The notes under the pieces were generated by a model, which had not been told where the DNA came from, did no database searches, and saw only the letters and a list, made by a program, of their open reading frames with translations. The position numbers and the translations under genes were made by a program. This document shows, piece after piece, positions 29,750 through 38,323 of a stretch of 64,000 nucleotides of DNA; position 1 is the stretch's first letter, and the number at the start of each line of letters is the position of its first letter. Source of the stretch: Loktanella fryxellensis (GTDB taxonomy: Bacteria; Pseudomonadota; Alphaproteobacteria; Rhodobacterales; Rhodobacteraceae); NCBI RefSeq assembly GCF_900110065.1, contig NZ_FOCI01000001.1, positions 310,001 to 374,000 on the forward strand. The letters run 5' to 3'.

Positions 29750-30754
29750 TCAGGCGGCGTGGGTGGTCACGCGGTCCAGCGCATCTAGCACCACCTGCGG
29801 GCTGGCACCATCCACGTGGGCGTTCTCGGACAGGAAGCGCCGCCATTGGCGCGCGCCCGGCTGGCCCTGAAACAGGCCCAGCATGTGACGCGTGACCTGT
29901 CCCAGCCGCCCGCCAGCCGCCAGATGATCCGCGATGTAGGGCAGCATGGCATGCACCACCGCCACCGGATCGCCGGTGTGGCCGCGGCCATAGATCCGGC
30001 AGTCCGCGTCCAGCAGGATGGCGCAGGGATCGTGATAGGCCGCACGCCCCACCATCACCCCGTCCATCCCGGCATCAAGGAAATCCTGCGCCTGATCGAG
30101 ACTGGTGATTCCGCCGTTCACCGACAGGTGCAGGTGGGGGAACGCCGCCTTCATCGCCATGACCAGATCGTAGTCGAGTGGCGGGATGTCGCGGTTCTCC
30201 TTGGGGCTGAGGCCCTGCAACCATGCCTTGCGGGCGTGGATCGTGAACCGCGTCACACCGGTGGCGGACACGCGCGACAGGAAATCCGGCAGGACCTGTG
30301 CGGGGTCCTGATCGTCGACGCCGATCCGGCACTTCACCGTGACCGGCACGCCGGTCACCGCCTGCATGGCGGCCACGCAATCGGCGACCAGATCCGGTTC
30401 CGTCATCAGGATCGCGCCGAAGCGGCCCGATTGCACCCGGTCGGACGGACAGCCGCAGTTCAGATTGACCTCGTCATAGCCCATGTCGGCGCCGATGCGC
30501 GTCGCCTGCGCCAGCAGCGCGGGGTCGGATCCGCCCAGTTGCAGGGCCACCGGATGCTCGGCCGGGCCGTAGGCCAGAAGACGCAAGGTGTCGCCATGCA
30601 CGACGGCGGCGGCGGTCACCATTTCGGTATAGAGCAGCGCCTGCGACGACATCAGGCGGTGCAGGTGCCGGCAATGGCGATCGGTCCAGTCCATCATGGG
30701 CGCGACGGACAGGCGGGCATGGCGGTTCAGGTCTGCTGCGGTCAGGTCTGTCAT
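29750..30754 (-). CDS. dusA: tRNA-dihydrouridine synthase DusA
   Basis: 334 residues from the ATG at 30754; the longer upstream reading is not conserved. FMN enzyme reducing uridine 20/20a in the tRNA D-loop. RLSVAPMMDWTDRHCRHLHR is the FMN-binding start, DEVNLNCGCPSDRVQSGRFG carries the catalytic Cys, and FTIHARKAWLQGLSPKENR is the DusA-specific block. DGVMVGRAAYHDP binds the FMN phosphate. Length and motifs match the DusA subfamily rather than DusB/C. Confidence 0.95.
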   Translation of the reverse strand: MTDLTAADLNRHARLSVAPMMDWTDRHCRHLHRLMSSQALLYTEMVTAAAVVHGDTLRLLAYGPAEHPVALQLGGSDPALLAQATRIGADMGYDEVNLNCGCPSDRVQSGRFGAILMTEPDLVADCVAAMQAVTGVPVTVKCRIGVDDQDPAQVLPDFLSRVSATGVTRFTIHARKAWLQGLSPKENRDIPPLDYDLVMAMKAAFPHLHLSVNGGITSLDQAQDFLDAGMDGVMVGRAAYHDPCAILLDADCRIYGRGHTGDPVAVVHAMLPYIADHLAAGGRLGQVTRHMLGLFQGQPGARQWRRFLSENAHVDGASPQVVLDALDRVTTHAA

Positions 30755-30865
30755 CGTGACCCCTCTGGGCTGTCGGTCGGGCGGTGTGGTGCCGGGCGGT
30801 TCGGCGTCAGGACGCTGTCCTAGCCCAGACATACCCGCAGCGCAAATGACGGCATGACATGCGAA

Positions 30866-30895
30866 GGGGCCCGCGCCGTCACCGGCGCGGGCCCC
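30866..30895 (-). terminator. Strong hairpin after the PQQ dehydrogenase gene
   Basis: Perfect 13-base-pair stem (30866-30878 with 30883-30895, loop TCAC), 20 bases downstream of the minus-strand stop at 30916. It is followed by only two T residues, so termination may be imperfect, but the stem is unusually stable. Confidence 0.65.
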
Positions 30896-30915
30896 CTGTT
30901 CAGACCGGCCAGCGT

Positions 30916-32790
30916 TCAGCGTGCGGCTGCGACCGCATCGGTGGTCACGACGCCATGATCGTTGCCCCAGCTGTTGCGGATATAGGTGCCGATATGCGCG
31001 ATTTCGGCGTCGGACAGCTGACTGCCGAAGGCAGGCATATAGCCGAAACCGTGCACCAGCGTCGTCGCGACATAGGCCTCGTCCGCCAGCTTGAGGTTGT
31101 CGGCCAGTTGTGCTGCACCATCGCTGCGCCCGGCGGGGCCGTGACAGGTGGCGCAGGTCTGCGCATAGATCGGCGCACCGGCGGATGCGACCGCGGCCAC
31201 GTCCGCGTCGGCGGCGATCGCCTCTGCGGTTGCATTGCCGGTGTTGGGATCCTCGAACTCCTGCGGCATGTCACCGGTGGTGCCCGTGGCTCGTGCCTCG
31301 TCGACGGTCAGGCCAGCGGGTGTCTGGCCCACGTCAGACCCGCCGCCACCGGCCGCGTCATAGGTGAACAGCAGGATCGATCCGGGGTTGTGCAGGACGG
31401 ATGTGTTCAGGCCGTCGCCGAACTTCTGCGCCGCTGACCCGAAGGCATCGGTGGCGATGAACACGCGGTTCTCGAGGCCCACAACCACGTCGCGGTAGCG
31501 GTTCTGCGTGGACAGCCATGCGACCGGGTCACCGTCCGCCTGCAATCCGTCGTCGGACAGACCCTGCACGTAAAGCGTGCCATGCTTCAGCGTCGGCAAC
31601 AGGATCGCATTGCCCCATTCGGCAATCCCGTCCGCACCCGCCACATAGGGCAGCAGCGATGCCGGGGCGATCGTCGGATCGCAGATATAGCCGCAGATCT
31701 CGCCGATGGGATAATCGTCGTCCACGGTGAAATAGGTGGCCAGTGGCGGCACCATCTCGGCCTCGTACGCCTCCTCGGGGTACTGCGGGACGCTGTCGGG
31801 CAGCGGGTCGGCGTTCTCGCTCACGTCGGCGGGGGCCGAGCTCCAGTCGACGTAGAGGTAGTTTTCGCCGTCGATGCGGCCCGCCACGCGGGGCCAGCCA
31901 TAATTGCCGCCCGCCGTGATGACGTTCAACTCGTCATCGGTGGCGGGGCCATGCTCGGCCTCATAGAGGACGCCATTCTCGCCGAACGCCAGACCCTGCG
32001 GGTTGCGGTGGCCATAGCTGAACACGTGGCTGCGGACGCCCTCGATCTCGGGGTTGTCGTCGGGGATCGTGCCGTCGAGGTTCAGGCGCAGCACCTTGCC
32101 GGAGTAGGTCCGCCAATCGCCCGCCGCCACCTCCTCGGCCGACGGCAGCACAAGTGCGAGGTTCGCCTTGCGCAGGTTGCGGCCGAAATTGTGGCCCTGC
32201 TCGCCGATCGCGTAGTAGAGTTTGTCATCCGGCCCGAACACGACGCGACCGGCGTTGTGGTCGTCGCCCGCCGGCAGGCCGTCGATCAGCACTGTCGGAT
32301 CGGTCAGTTGCTGGGTCGCCGCATCATAGGTCATCCGCACGATCCGGGCGTGGGGTTCCGGCGCATCGGCGGTGCCGTAGTTAACGGTATAGCCGACATA
32401 GACATAGTCGTTGCCAGTGTCCTGCAGCAGTTCCGGATGCAGGGCGAGGCCCAGCAGGCCTTCGTGTTGGGGGCCTGTATAGACGTCGTCGATCTGCGCC
32501 AGCACCTGCTGTGCGCCCGTGACCGGATCGACGCGCGTGATCTCTCCACTCGTGCGTTCGGTGACCCAGATCATGTCATCCGGCCCCCAGCGCATCGCCC
32601 ACGGATTGCTGAGGCCCGTGGTCAGAACCCGCTCCGAAAACAGGCCGTTGTCGCCCTGTGCGATCGCGGTCGGCGTGACTTGCGCCGTGGCAGCGCCTGC
32701 GGTCAGCGCAAGGGCCGCGAGCAACCCGCCCCCGCTGGTCAGGCCGAAGGCGGTCGCGGAGTTGCGGCGGTGTGGGCGTGTATGGGTCAT
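30916..32790 (-). CDS. PQQ-dependent sugar dehydrogenase with C-terminal cytochrome c domain
   Basis: 624 residues from the ATG at 32790, preceded by GGAGAG. A signal peptide of about 37 residues ends in AGAATAQ. The soluble glucose-dehydrogenase (GSDH) beta-propeller follows: DDHNAGRVVFGPDDKLYYAI carries the catalytic His, and VFSYGHRNPQGLAF the PQQ-binding Arg, then YEAEHGP. The C-terminal 90 residues form a c-type cytochrome with one CATCH heme site and a distal Met in YMPAFGSQL. The fusion suggests direct electron transfer to the respiratory chain in the periplasm. The sugar substrate is unknown, and no PQQ synthesis genes are in the window. Confidence 0.88.
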   Translation of the reverse strand: MTHTRPHRRNSATAFGLTSGGGLLAALALTAGAATAQVTPTAIAQGDNGLFSERVLTTGLSNPWAMRWGPDDMIWVTERTSGEITRVDPVTGAQQVLAQIDDVYTGPQHEGLLGLALHPELLQDTGNDYVYVGYTVNYGTADAPEPHARIVRMTYDAATQQLTDPTVLIDGLPAGDDHNAGRVVFGPDDKLYYAIGEQGHNFGRNLRKANLALVLPSAEEVAAGDWRTYSGKVLRLNLDGTIPDDNPEIEGVRSHVFSYGHRNPQGLAFGENGVLYEAEHGPATDDELNVITAGGNYGWPRVAGRIDGENYLYVDWSSAPADVSENADPLPDSVPQYPEEAYEAEMVPPLATYFTVDDDYPIGEICGYICDPTIAPASLLPYVAGADGIAEWGNAILLPTLKHGTLYVQGLSDDGLQADGDPVAWLSTQNRYRDVVVGLENRVFIATDAFGSAAQKFGDGLNTSVLHNPGSILLFTYDAAGGGGSDVGQTPAGLTVDEARATGTTGDMPQEFEDPNTGNATAEAIAADADVAAVASAGAPIYAQTCATCHGPAGRSDGAAQLADNLKLADEAYVATTLVHGFGYMPAFGSQLSDAEIAHIGTYIRNSWGNDHGVVTTDAVAAAR

Positions 32791-33017
32791 GGGGTCTCTC
32801 CAGTGTCGGGTGCGCAGGCGGGACGCGGACGCGGTCGTCCGCGATATCACCTGCTTCAACGTGTCGCAGAACAATCGGTTCCAGAGGGGTGCGACATCAC
32901 GTCGTCGAACGCAACTTGAAAATCGGCGATCAAATTGTGCAAAAACGCACGCAACCTGATGAGTGGACTGGTTTTTCGGCTGGCAGACCTGCGCGTTTCA
33001 CCCGGCGTGGTCTGTCG

Positions 33018-33752
33018 TCAAGCGAAGATCAGGGCGATGTCGTCGGGGTGCAGCAGCGTCCACTGACCGGGTGCCAGATCGTCAGGCAGCGACAGCCCGC
33101 CCAGCCGTTCGCGATGCAGCTTTTCGACATGATTGCCCGTGGCGGCGAACATGCGACGCACCTGATGATACCGCCCTTCGGTCACGGTCAGCAGCGCTTC
33201 GTTGGGCGAGACAACCTCCAGCACGGCGGAAGCCAGCGGTGTCGCCTCGCCCCGCAGCATCAACTGACCGGCGGCAAAGGTTTCGCCTTCGGTCCCGTCC
33301 ATGGGGCGCGCCAGATGCGCGTGGTAGGTCTTGGTGATGCGGTGGCGCGGACCGATGATGCGGTGCAGCAAGGGACCGTCGTCGGTCAGCAGCAGCAGGC
33401 CGGAGGTCTGCTTGTCGAGCCGTCCAACGCTGGAAACCACGGGATCGCGTCGCCGCCAGCGCGCTGGCAGCAGGTCGTGGATCAGCGGCCCGTCTTCGGT
33501 ATGCGAACAGGTCATGCCGACGGGCTTGTGCATCAGGATGACCATCCCCACCAATGGATCGAGCGCCTGTCCGGCGATCTGCATCCGAGCAGGCAGGTCA
33601 GGCGTCAGCGGGATGCGGTGCGTGGCATCGCGCAGCGCAACCCCGTCAAGGAGGATCCCGCCGCGCCGCGCCATCTGCGCGATGTCGGGGCGCGCGCCAT
33701 AACCCATGGACGACAGCAAGCGGTCGATGCGCGATGTGGGGGTCTTGGCCAT
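33018..33752 (-). CDS. RsuA-family rRNA pseudouridine synthase
   Basis: 244 residues from the ATG at 33752. The N-terminal S4-like RNA-binding segment (RIDRLLSSMGYGARPDIAQM) is followed by the synthase core. The catalytic Asp is in VGRLDKQTSGLLLLTDDG, and KPVGMTCSHTEDG and EGRYHQVRRMFAATGNHV are RsuA/RluB/E/F family blocks. RsuA proper modifies U516 of 16S rRNA, and the overall pattern fits RsuA best. It is a single gene with 227 bases of upstream non-coding DNA before the PQQ dehydrogenase. Confidence 0.88.
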   Translation of the reverse strand: MAKTPTSRIDRLLSSMGYGARPDIAQMARRGGILLDGVALRDATHRIPLTPDLPARMQIAGQALDPLVGMVILMHKPVGMTCSHTEDGPLIHDLLPARWRRRDPVVSSVGRLDKQTSGLLLLTDDGPLLHRIIGPRHRITKTYHAHLARPMDGTEGETFAAGQLMLRGEATPLASAVLEVVSPNEALLTVTEGRYHQVRRMFAATGNHVEKLHRERLGGLSLPDDLAPGQWTLLHPDDIALIFA

Positions 33753-34082
33753 GACGGCGGATGTCCTTGACGGCAAACGGCCCGTCGCCCTGCGATCGTC
33801 TGCAGGACGCGAGGGCGGCATTCTGGTGGGCGGTGCGGGGCGCGACACCCCGACATCGTCGGTGTAAACGATGACGACCGGGTGTCAACGATCTGCTTTC
33901 GTTGGATTTTGCCTGCCGACTGCGGTGGTGGACCTGACCTCGCCGGTGGTCGCCCCGTGGGTCGCGCCAATGATGCCTCATTGGTTCGGTATGCCGAACT
34001 TCGCACAAATTCTCGGTATGCGACACAATTAGTGCCAATGGCGCAACGATACGGACAATCGAACATGTCACGCGAGCGCCCC
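33753..34082. other. Intergenic stretch before the broken kinase
   Basis: 330 bases with lower GC than the flanks. A reading frame continuous with the kinase remnant runs through part of it but has no credible start before 34065. An imperfect inverted repeat surrounds 33845-33895 (ACACCC with GGGTGT). I see no RNA gene here. Confidence 0.45.
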
Positions 34083-35804
34083 ATGCAGAGACGGTTCAAA
34101 AGTCTGATGTCGCCTGGGAACGCCTATGCAGCCAGCATCGCGCTGCTGATCGCGATTTGATTGGTCTTTGGCATTCACGGTGTACGCACCAACATCGCGG
34201 CCCATGTCGAACAGCAGCGCGGGAAGGCCGCGCAGGACGTGGCCCAGATCGGCGCCCGGTTCGCCGAAACGGTGTATGGCCAGGACGGAATCGGATTGGC
34301 GCTGGCCGACTTCCTGCGCGTGAGGCCGGATCCGGACACGCGTGATCTGGATGAAATGGCCACGCGATTCCTGACACGGCACCCCGATGTCCGTTCCATC
34401 GTCTTTGCGCCGGATCTCGTCGTGTCACAGGTCTATCCGGAAAACATCTACCGGAATCTGGTCAGCATCGACTACACCGCGTTCCCGGAACGGATGACGG
34501 CCATCGACCGGGCCATCGCAGAGCGCGGGCCCATCTTCGACCACCAGCCGCTGAACCTAAACAGCGAGCCGGCCTATATCATCAGGTATCCCGTTTTCGT
34601 GCCGGACGATGCCACCGGCGCCGAACGGGTCTAGGGCATCGTGTCCATCACCATCCCGCAAGAGACGCTGCTGGCCAGCAAGCTCTTTCCCGGACAGGAC
34701 TTCGCCCCTGCGACGTTCATGATCCGCGAGATCGACGTGATGGGTGAGGAAATCAACCGCCTTGCCGGCGATCCGGCCGTGCTCGATCGCGATCCCATGA
34801 CAGGGATCATCCCGGTTCTCGACTCTCACTGGGAAATCGCGGTCGCACCCACGGCTGGCTGAGTCATGTTTTCGGACAGTTCGGTCGGATTCATCGCATC
34901 GCTGATCACGGCCGTCCTCGTCCTGGCCGGCCTGATCGTCATGATCCGCAAGCTGAACCGGTCGAACATGCGGATGCTGCAATTCATGACCGAAAGCATC
35001 GACGCCATCGGAGAGGGGATCGTCGTCTTCGACCGCCAAGACCGGGTCGCGTTGGTCAATCCGAGGTATTCCAAGATGATGCGGAGCAACCAACCTGCCG
35101 TCGCCAAGAAATCCCGGTTCATCGGCAAGGTGTCGCACGAACTGCGCACACCGCTGACCGTCATCAACGGCTATATCGCATGTCTGGTCAAGGCCGCCGA
35201 GCGGGCGGCCGAAGGGGCAGATCCCGATCGCAACGTGGCACAGATCAAGGCTCACGGCGCCCGGATCCAGAGTGCTGCCAGCCACATGCGACGCATCGTC
35301 GAGGATCTGCTGGACTGGAGCAACAACGAGCGCGGTCGCCTTGTCATGGATCGTGCGCCGTTCGCCATGGATGCGCTGTTGCGTGATGTCACCGACGACT
35401 TTCGCATGGAAATCGAACGCAAGGGACTGGTGCTGGAGACCGCGATCGGCGGCGCGCAGGTGATGGGTGACAGGGCACGGCTGAAGCAGGTGATCTGCAA
35501 TCTGCTGTCCAATGCCCTGCGCTTCACGGATGCCGGGCGCATCGTCGTCACGCTGGCGTCCGATCGCGACGAAGTCCGCATGGCGGTGGCGGACACGGGA
35601 ATCGGAGTTGCGCCTCAGGACCACGCCAGGATCTTCGAGACGTTCCATCAGGTCGATAATTCCGACGCCCGGACCTATGGCGGGTTGGGATTGGGTCTGG
35701 CGATCGTCGCTGAAATCGTGCGCCAGCACGGCGGACGCATTCAAGTCGACAGCGATCTTGGAACAGGCGCGGTGATGACGCTCAGACTTCCGACGCATGC
35801 CTGA
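34083..35804 (+). pseudogene. CHASE-domain sensor histidine kinase broken by three in-frame stop codons
   Basis: One reading frame runs the whole length, interrupted by TGA (34158), TAG (34632) and TGA (34860) with no frameshift. In order: an N-terminal membrane helix; a CHASE-like periplasmic domain (FLRVRPDPDTRDLDEMATRF, then VRSIVFAPD); a second membrane helix near 34890-34960; the start of a PAS domain (AIGEGIVVFDRQDRVALVNP) that ends abruptly; then a complete kinase core. H box VSHELRTPLTVI, N box VICNLLSNALRFT, G1 VADTGIGVA and G2 GGLGLGLAIV are intact. Each stop is one transition from TGG or CAG. About 80 or more PAS residues look deleted in frame. The last part (34866-35804, 312 residues) could still be expressed, but its ATG has no good ribosome binding site. 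Confidence 0.8.
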
Positions 35805-36076
35805 ACGCTGAAACCCCGCGGAGGCGGGCACCGACGCCGGCGGTGACCGTCAGGCATCGAACAGCGTCGCCTTTGGGCGGGCAGTGTAGGCGGTGTGCTG
35901 CTTTGGTCCGCTGACGACACCGTGGTCGCGGGCGCCGCACAATTGGCCGGATCACCGCATCCACGATTGGCCAGCGTCCACGGCCCAAACCAGATGAGTG
36001 TCCCGGAACGATACGGCGCGCGGATGGTTGAAGGGGCGGTAGCGAAAATGGGTGCGGCTTGCAGAATGGTGACGCC

Positions 36077-36670
36077 ATGACGGAAACACATGACGATCTG
36101 GGGCAGGTGCTGCAGGAATTGCGCGACGCCGCAGCCGACAGCGACGGCAATCGGGTGGCGGTCGGCGATCTGTTCGATGCGCTTGATGCGCGGGGATATG
36201 GCTCTGTCCTGACCATCCTGCCGCTGGTGGAGCTGACGCCTTTGGGTGGCGTACCGGGGTTTCCCACCACCCTCGCACTCGTGCTGGCGATCGTGACCTT
36301 CCGCCTGTTTCTGGGTTACGACCATTTGTGGGTGCCCGGTTGGCTGCGCCGCCGGCAGTTGAAGTCCGACAAGGTCGAAGGCGCCGTCGATTGGCTGAAG
36401 CCGGTGGCCGCCCGCATCGACGCGCGGCTTCATGCGCGGCTGGAACGGTTCACCAGCGGATTCTGGCAGCGGATCGCCTGCGTCGTCATCCTCGCCCTGC
36501 TAGTGACCGTGCCACCGCTGGAGCTGGTCCCCTTCGCAACCTCCGGCCCGATGATCGTCGTGGCCCTGTTCGGCGCCAGCATCCTGTTCCGCGACGGCCT
36601 GCTGATGCTGTTCGCGCTGGCCGGAACCGCGCTGCTGGCGGGGATCCTGCTGGTGATGCTGGGCCCGTAG
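36077..36670 (+). CDS. ExoD family exopolysaccharide synthesis membrane protein
   Basis: 197 residues. A helical N-terminus (VLQELRDAAADSDGNRVAVG) leads to FDALDARGYGSVLTILPLVE and PLGGVPGFPTTLALVLAIV, the core signatures of ExoD. Three or four hydrophobic segments follow. In Sinorhizobium exoD affects exopolysaccharide production and alkali tolerance; its biochemical role is unknown. No other exopolysaccharide gene is adjacent, and the kps genes lie 17 kb away. Confidence 0.9.
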   Translation: MTETHDDLGQVLQELRDAAADSDGNRVAVGDLFDALDARGYGSVLTILPLVELTPLGGVPGFPTTLALVLAIVTFRLFLGYDHLWVPGWLRRRQLKSDKVEGAVDWLKPVAARIDARLHARLERFTSGFWQRIACVVILALLVTVPPLELVPFATSGPMIVVALFGASILFRDGLLMLFALAGTALLAGILLVMLGP

Positions 36671-36692
36671 GCGGGTCCATCCAGATGCTGCT

Positions 36693-37017
36693 CTAGCCAG
36701 TCAGGGACCGCACGCTGACGCTCTGCGTCTGCGTGCGTCTGGCCTGCATCCAGAGGACAAAGGTCCCGTTTCCGGCAGGAACGCCGGTGATCGCATCGTC
36801 CCGGACGGTTGCACGGCGCTGCACCTTGGGTGGGACTGCGATCACGTCGGCCCGCCTCTTCAACCGGCGTGATGTCGTAATGGCCGACACCGAGGCTCAG
36901 GCGACCAGCGACGATTGCCTCACCGGTCGTGGACACGTTCGCCTGCCAACCCTGGATGCGACAACTGTGACGTTCCATCGGCAGTCCGTTTGCGAAGTGC
37001 GGGAATGGGGCTGTCAT
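36693..37017 (-). pseudogene. Possible small gene with one frameshift, unknown protein
   Basis: Two minus-strand reading frames look coding and would join into a protein of about 107 residues with a one-base shift near 36855-36865. The first part starts at ATG 37017 and reads RHSCRIQGWQANVSTTGEAI, then LGVGHYDITPV. The second reads RADVIAVPPKVQRRATVRDD, then GVPAGNGTFVLWMQARRTQT and a stop at 36693. The second part has strong G/C in third codon positions. There is no recognised family and no convincing ribosome binding site. It could also be two unrelated frames by chance. Confidence 0.35.
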
Positions 37018-37067
37018 CAAGGCCAGCCTTGACAGGACGCCACGGTGGGTCAGCGCAACAGCATTGC

Positions 37068-37190
37068 TCAGTTACTAAGCCAGACAATGTAGATGAACGT
37101 CAGGACCAGAACGATGACGATCTGGGCGATCATCGCCTTGATCAGAAACTTTGATCGTTTCGTATCGTCGTCGACATCGATCTTTTTCAT
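37068..37190 (-). CDS. 40-residue single-pass membrane protein
   Basis: Reading frame from ATG at 37190 to TGA at 37068. The ATG is preceded by AAGGAGG with a 6-base spacing, the strongest ribosome binding site I noticed in the window. The protein begins MKKIDVDDDTKRSKFLIKAM: a charged, Asp/Lys-rich head. It continues as one hydrophobic helix (AQIVIVLVLTFIYIVWLSN) to the end. It resembles no family I know. It lies 133 bases downstream of tRNA-Val on the same strand, between the tRNA genes and the frameshifted remnant. Function unknown; a small regulator of a membrane complex is one possibility. Confidence 0.65.
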   Translation of the reverse strand: MKKIDVDDDTKRSKFLIKAMIAQIVIVLVLTFIYIVWLSN

Positions 37191-37323
37191 CACAGGCCTC
37201 CTTGCATGTGCCCTGCAGGCGTCGACGCCACCACGATATGCGGGCCGCCGTCAAACGGATGGGCCTCGCACACGGCCACGCCGCAACAACCTTGCGCCCA
37301 GCCACCGCGCAGTCGTTGGTATC

Positions 37324-37399
37324 TGGTGGGTGGTGAGGGGCTCGAACCCCCGACATTTTCGGTGTAAACGAAACGCTCTACCAACTGAGCTAACCACCC
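37324..37399 (-). tRNA. tRNA-Val (anticodon TAC)
   Basis: 76 nt including an encoded CCA. All arms pair: acceptor GGGTGGT with ACCACCC, D stem GCTC with GAGC, anticodon stem TTTCG with CGAAA around loop TTTACAC, and T arm with GTTCGAG. The anticodon at positions 34-36 is TAC, valine. Confidence 0.95.
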
Positions 37400-37481
37400 G
37401 CGCCGTGGTGTTAGGGCGGATCGCGCCGTGACGCAAGAACCCGCCGCACCATGTCAGGCCATAGACCGCATCGCAAATGTT

Positions 37482-37511
37482 AAGGGGTGCCACCCTGCGG
37501 CGACACCCCTT
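37482..37511 (-). terminator. Hairpin after tRNA-Val (CAC)
   Basis: AAGGGGTG (37482-37489) pairs with CACCCCTT (37504-37511) around a 14-base loop, a few bases downstream of the tRNA 3' end on the minus strand. No clear T-run follows. Confidence 0.45.
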
Positions 37512-37518
37512 GATATTC

Positions 37519-37593
37519 TGGTGGGTGATAAGGGATTTGAACCCCTGACATCTTCGATGTGAACGAAGCGCTCTACCACTGAGCTAATCACCC
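37519..37593 (-). tRNA. tRNA-Val (anticodon CAC)
   Basis: 75 nt including CCA. Acceptor GGGTGAT pairs with ATCACCC; anticodon stem CTTCG pairs with CGAAG around loop TTCACAT. The anticodon is CAC, valine. It lies 12 bases downstream of the HU-like gene stop and 119 bases before the tRNA-Val (TAC) gene, same strand; the two share most of the body sequence, as expected for isoacceptors. Confidence 0.95.
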
Positions 37594-37605
37594 GGTACGC
37601 GGGAT

Positions 37606-38187
37606 TTAGCCCTCGTCATCGTCGTCCGCAACCCCGGATTTCGCGTTTTTCGACGATCCGCCCGACGCGCGGCGGCCCTTCGGTCCCCCACCTTTTGCAT
37701 TGCGGCCCTTGCCCCCCTGCCCCTGCGCCGGATTGTCGCCAGCCTCGGCGCCCTGCGCCACAGGTGCCGTGCCACCTGCTCCGTCCTTCATCGTGCGCAG
37801 CTTGATCGTCAGCAGTTGCGCACCGTCGCCCAGATCCTTGACCTTGATCGCCTTCAGCTTGCCCATCGGCGGCAGGGTCAATTCGCCACCGGCGATCAGG
37901 ATGTCGGCCAATTCGGCAAGGGTCGCCTCGATCGCGGTCTTGGCGTCGCGTTTGCGCAGGTTGGCACGGGCCGTGACGCGGTCGATGAACTCCGCCTTCT
38001 TCACCTCACCGCCGGCAGGCATCGCGGCAGCAGCGCCGACGACGCGGGGCTGCGCCACGGCGACGGGCGTCGCGGCGTCGACCGCCGTCTCGACCTGCGG
38101 CGTGATCGGCGTCAGACGCAGTGTGCCGCCCGTGGTGTCCGGCATGGGCGTATCCGTAGTGGTCTTCGGAAGGATGGGGCCTGACAT
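37606..38187 (-). CDS. HU-family DNA-binding protein with long N- and C-terminal extensions
   Basis: 193 residues from the ATG at 38187. The HU-like core of about 80 residues is central: VKKAEFIDRVTARANLRKRD, then AIEATLAELADILIAGGELT and LPPMGKLKAIKVKDLGDGAQ. The usual DNA-contacting arm motif (GRNPKTGE type) is not preserved, so binding mode may differ. A 65-residue Thr/Pro-rich head precedes it, and a Gly/Lys-rich tail (KGRNAKGGGPKGRRASGG) followed by acidic DDDDEG ends it. The gene precedes tRNA-Val on the same strand. Confidence 0.8.
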   Translation of the reverse strand: MSGPILPKTTTDTPMPDTTGGTLRLTPITPQVETAVDAATPVAVAQPRVVGAAAAMPAGGEVKKAEFIDRVTARANLRKRDAKTAIEATLAELADILIAGGELTLPPMGKLKAIKVKDLGDGAQLLTIKLRTMKDGAGGTAPVAQGAEAGDNPAQGQGGKGRNAKGGGPKGRRASGGSSKNAKSGVADDDDEG

Positions 38188-38266
38188 GTGCGATCCTTGG
38201 CTGTGGGCGGGACGCCGTGTCGCGGCACCCTGTTGCATCCACGATGCCAGACGGATGCGCCACGAA

Positions 38267-38294
38267 AAAGGCGCGCCTGTGACGGCGCGCCTTT
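38267..38294 (-). terminator. Intrinsic terminator after lon
   Basis: On the minus strand, AAAGGCGCGCC (38294-38284) and GGCGCGCCTTTTT form an 8-11 base-pair stem ending in a run of five T, 30 bases after the lon stop. This is the clearest intrinsic terminator in the window. The plus-strand reading also ends in TTT. Confidence 0.85.
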
Positions 38295-38323
38295 CATTTG
38301 TGACCGGGTGGCACGATGCAGGA

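Noticed and set aside
34161-34634. The CHASE segment as a stand-alone small gene
   Set aside because: Its start is simply the codon after a stop; the frame continues on both sides into the kinase, so it is a fragment.
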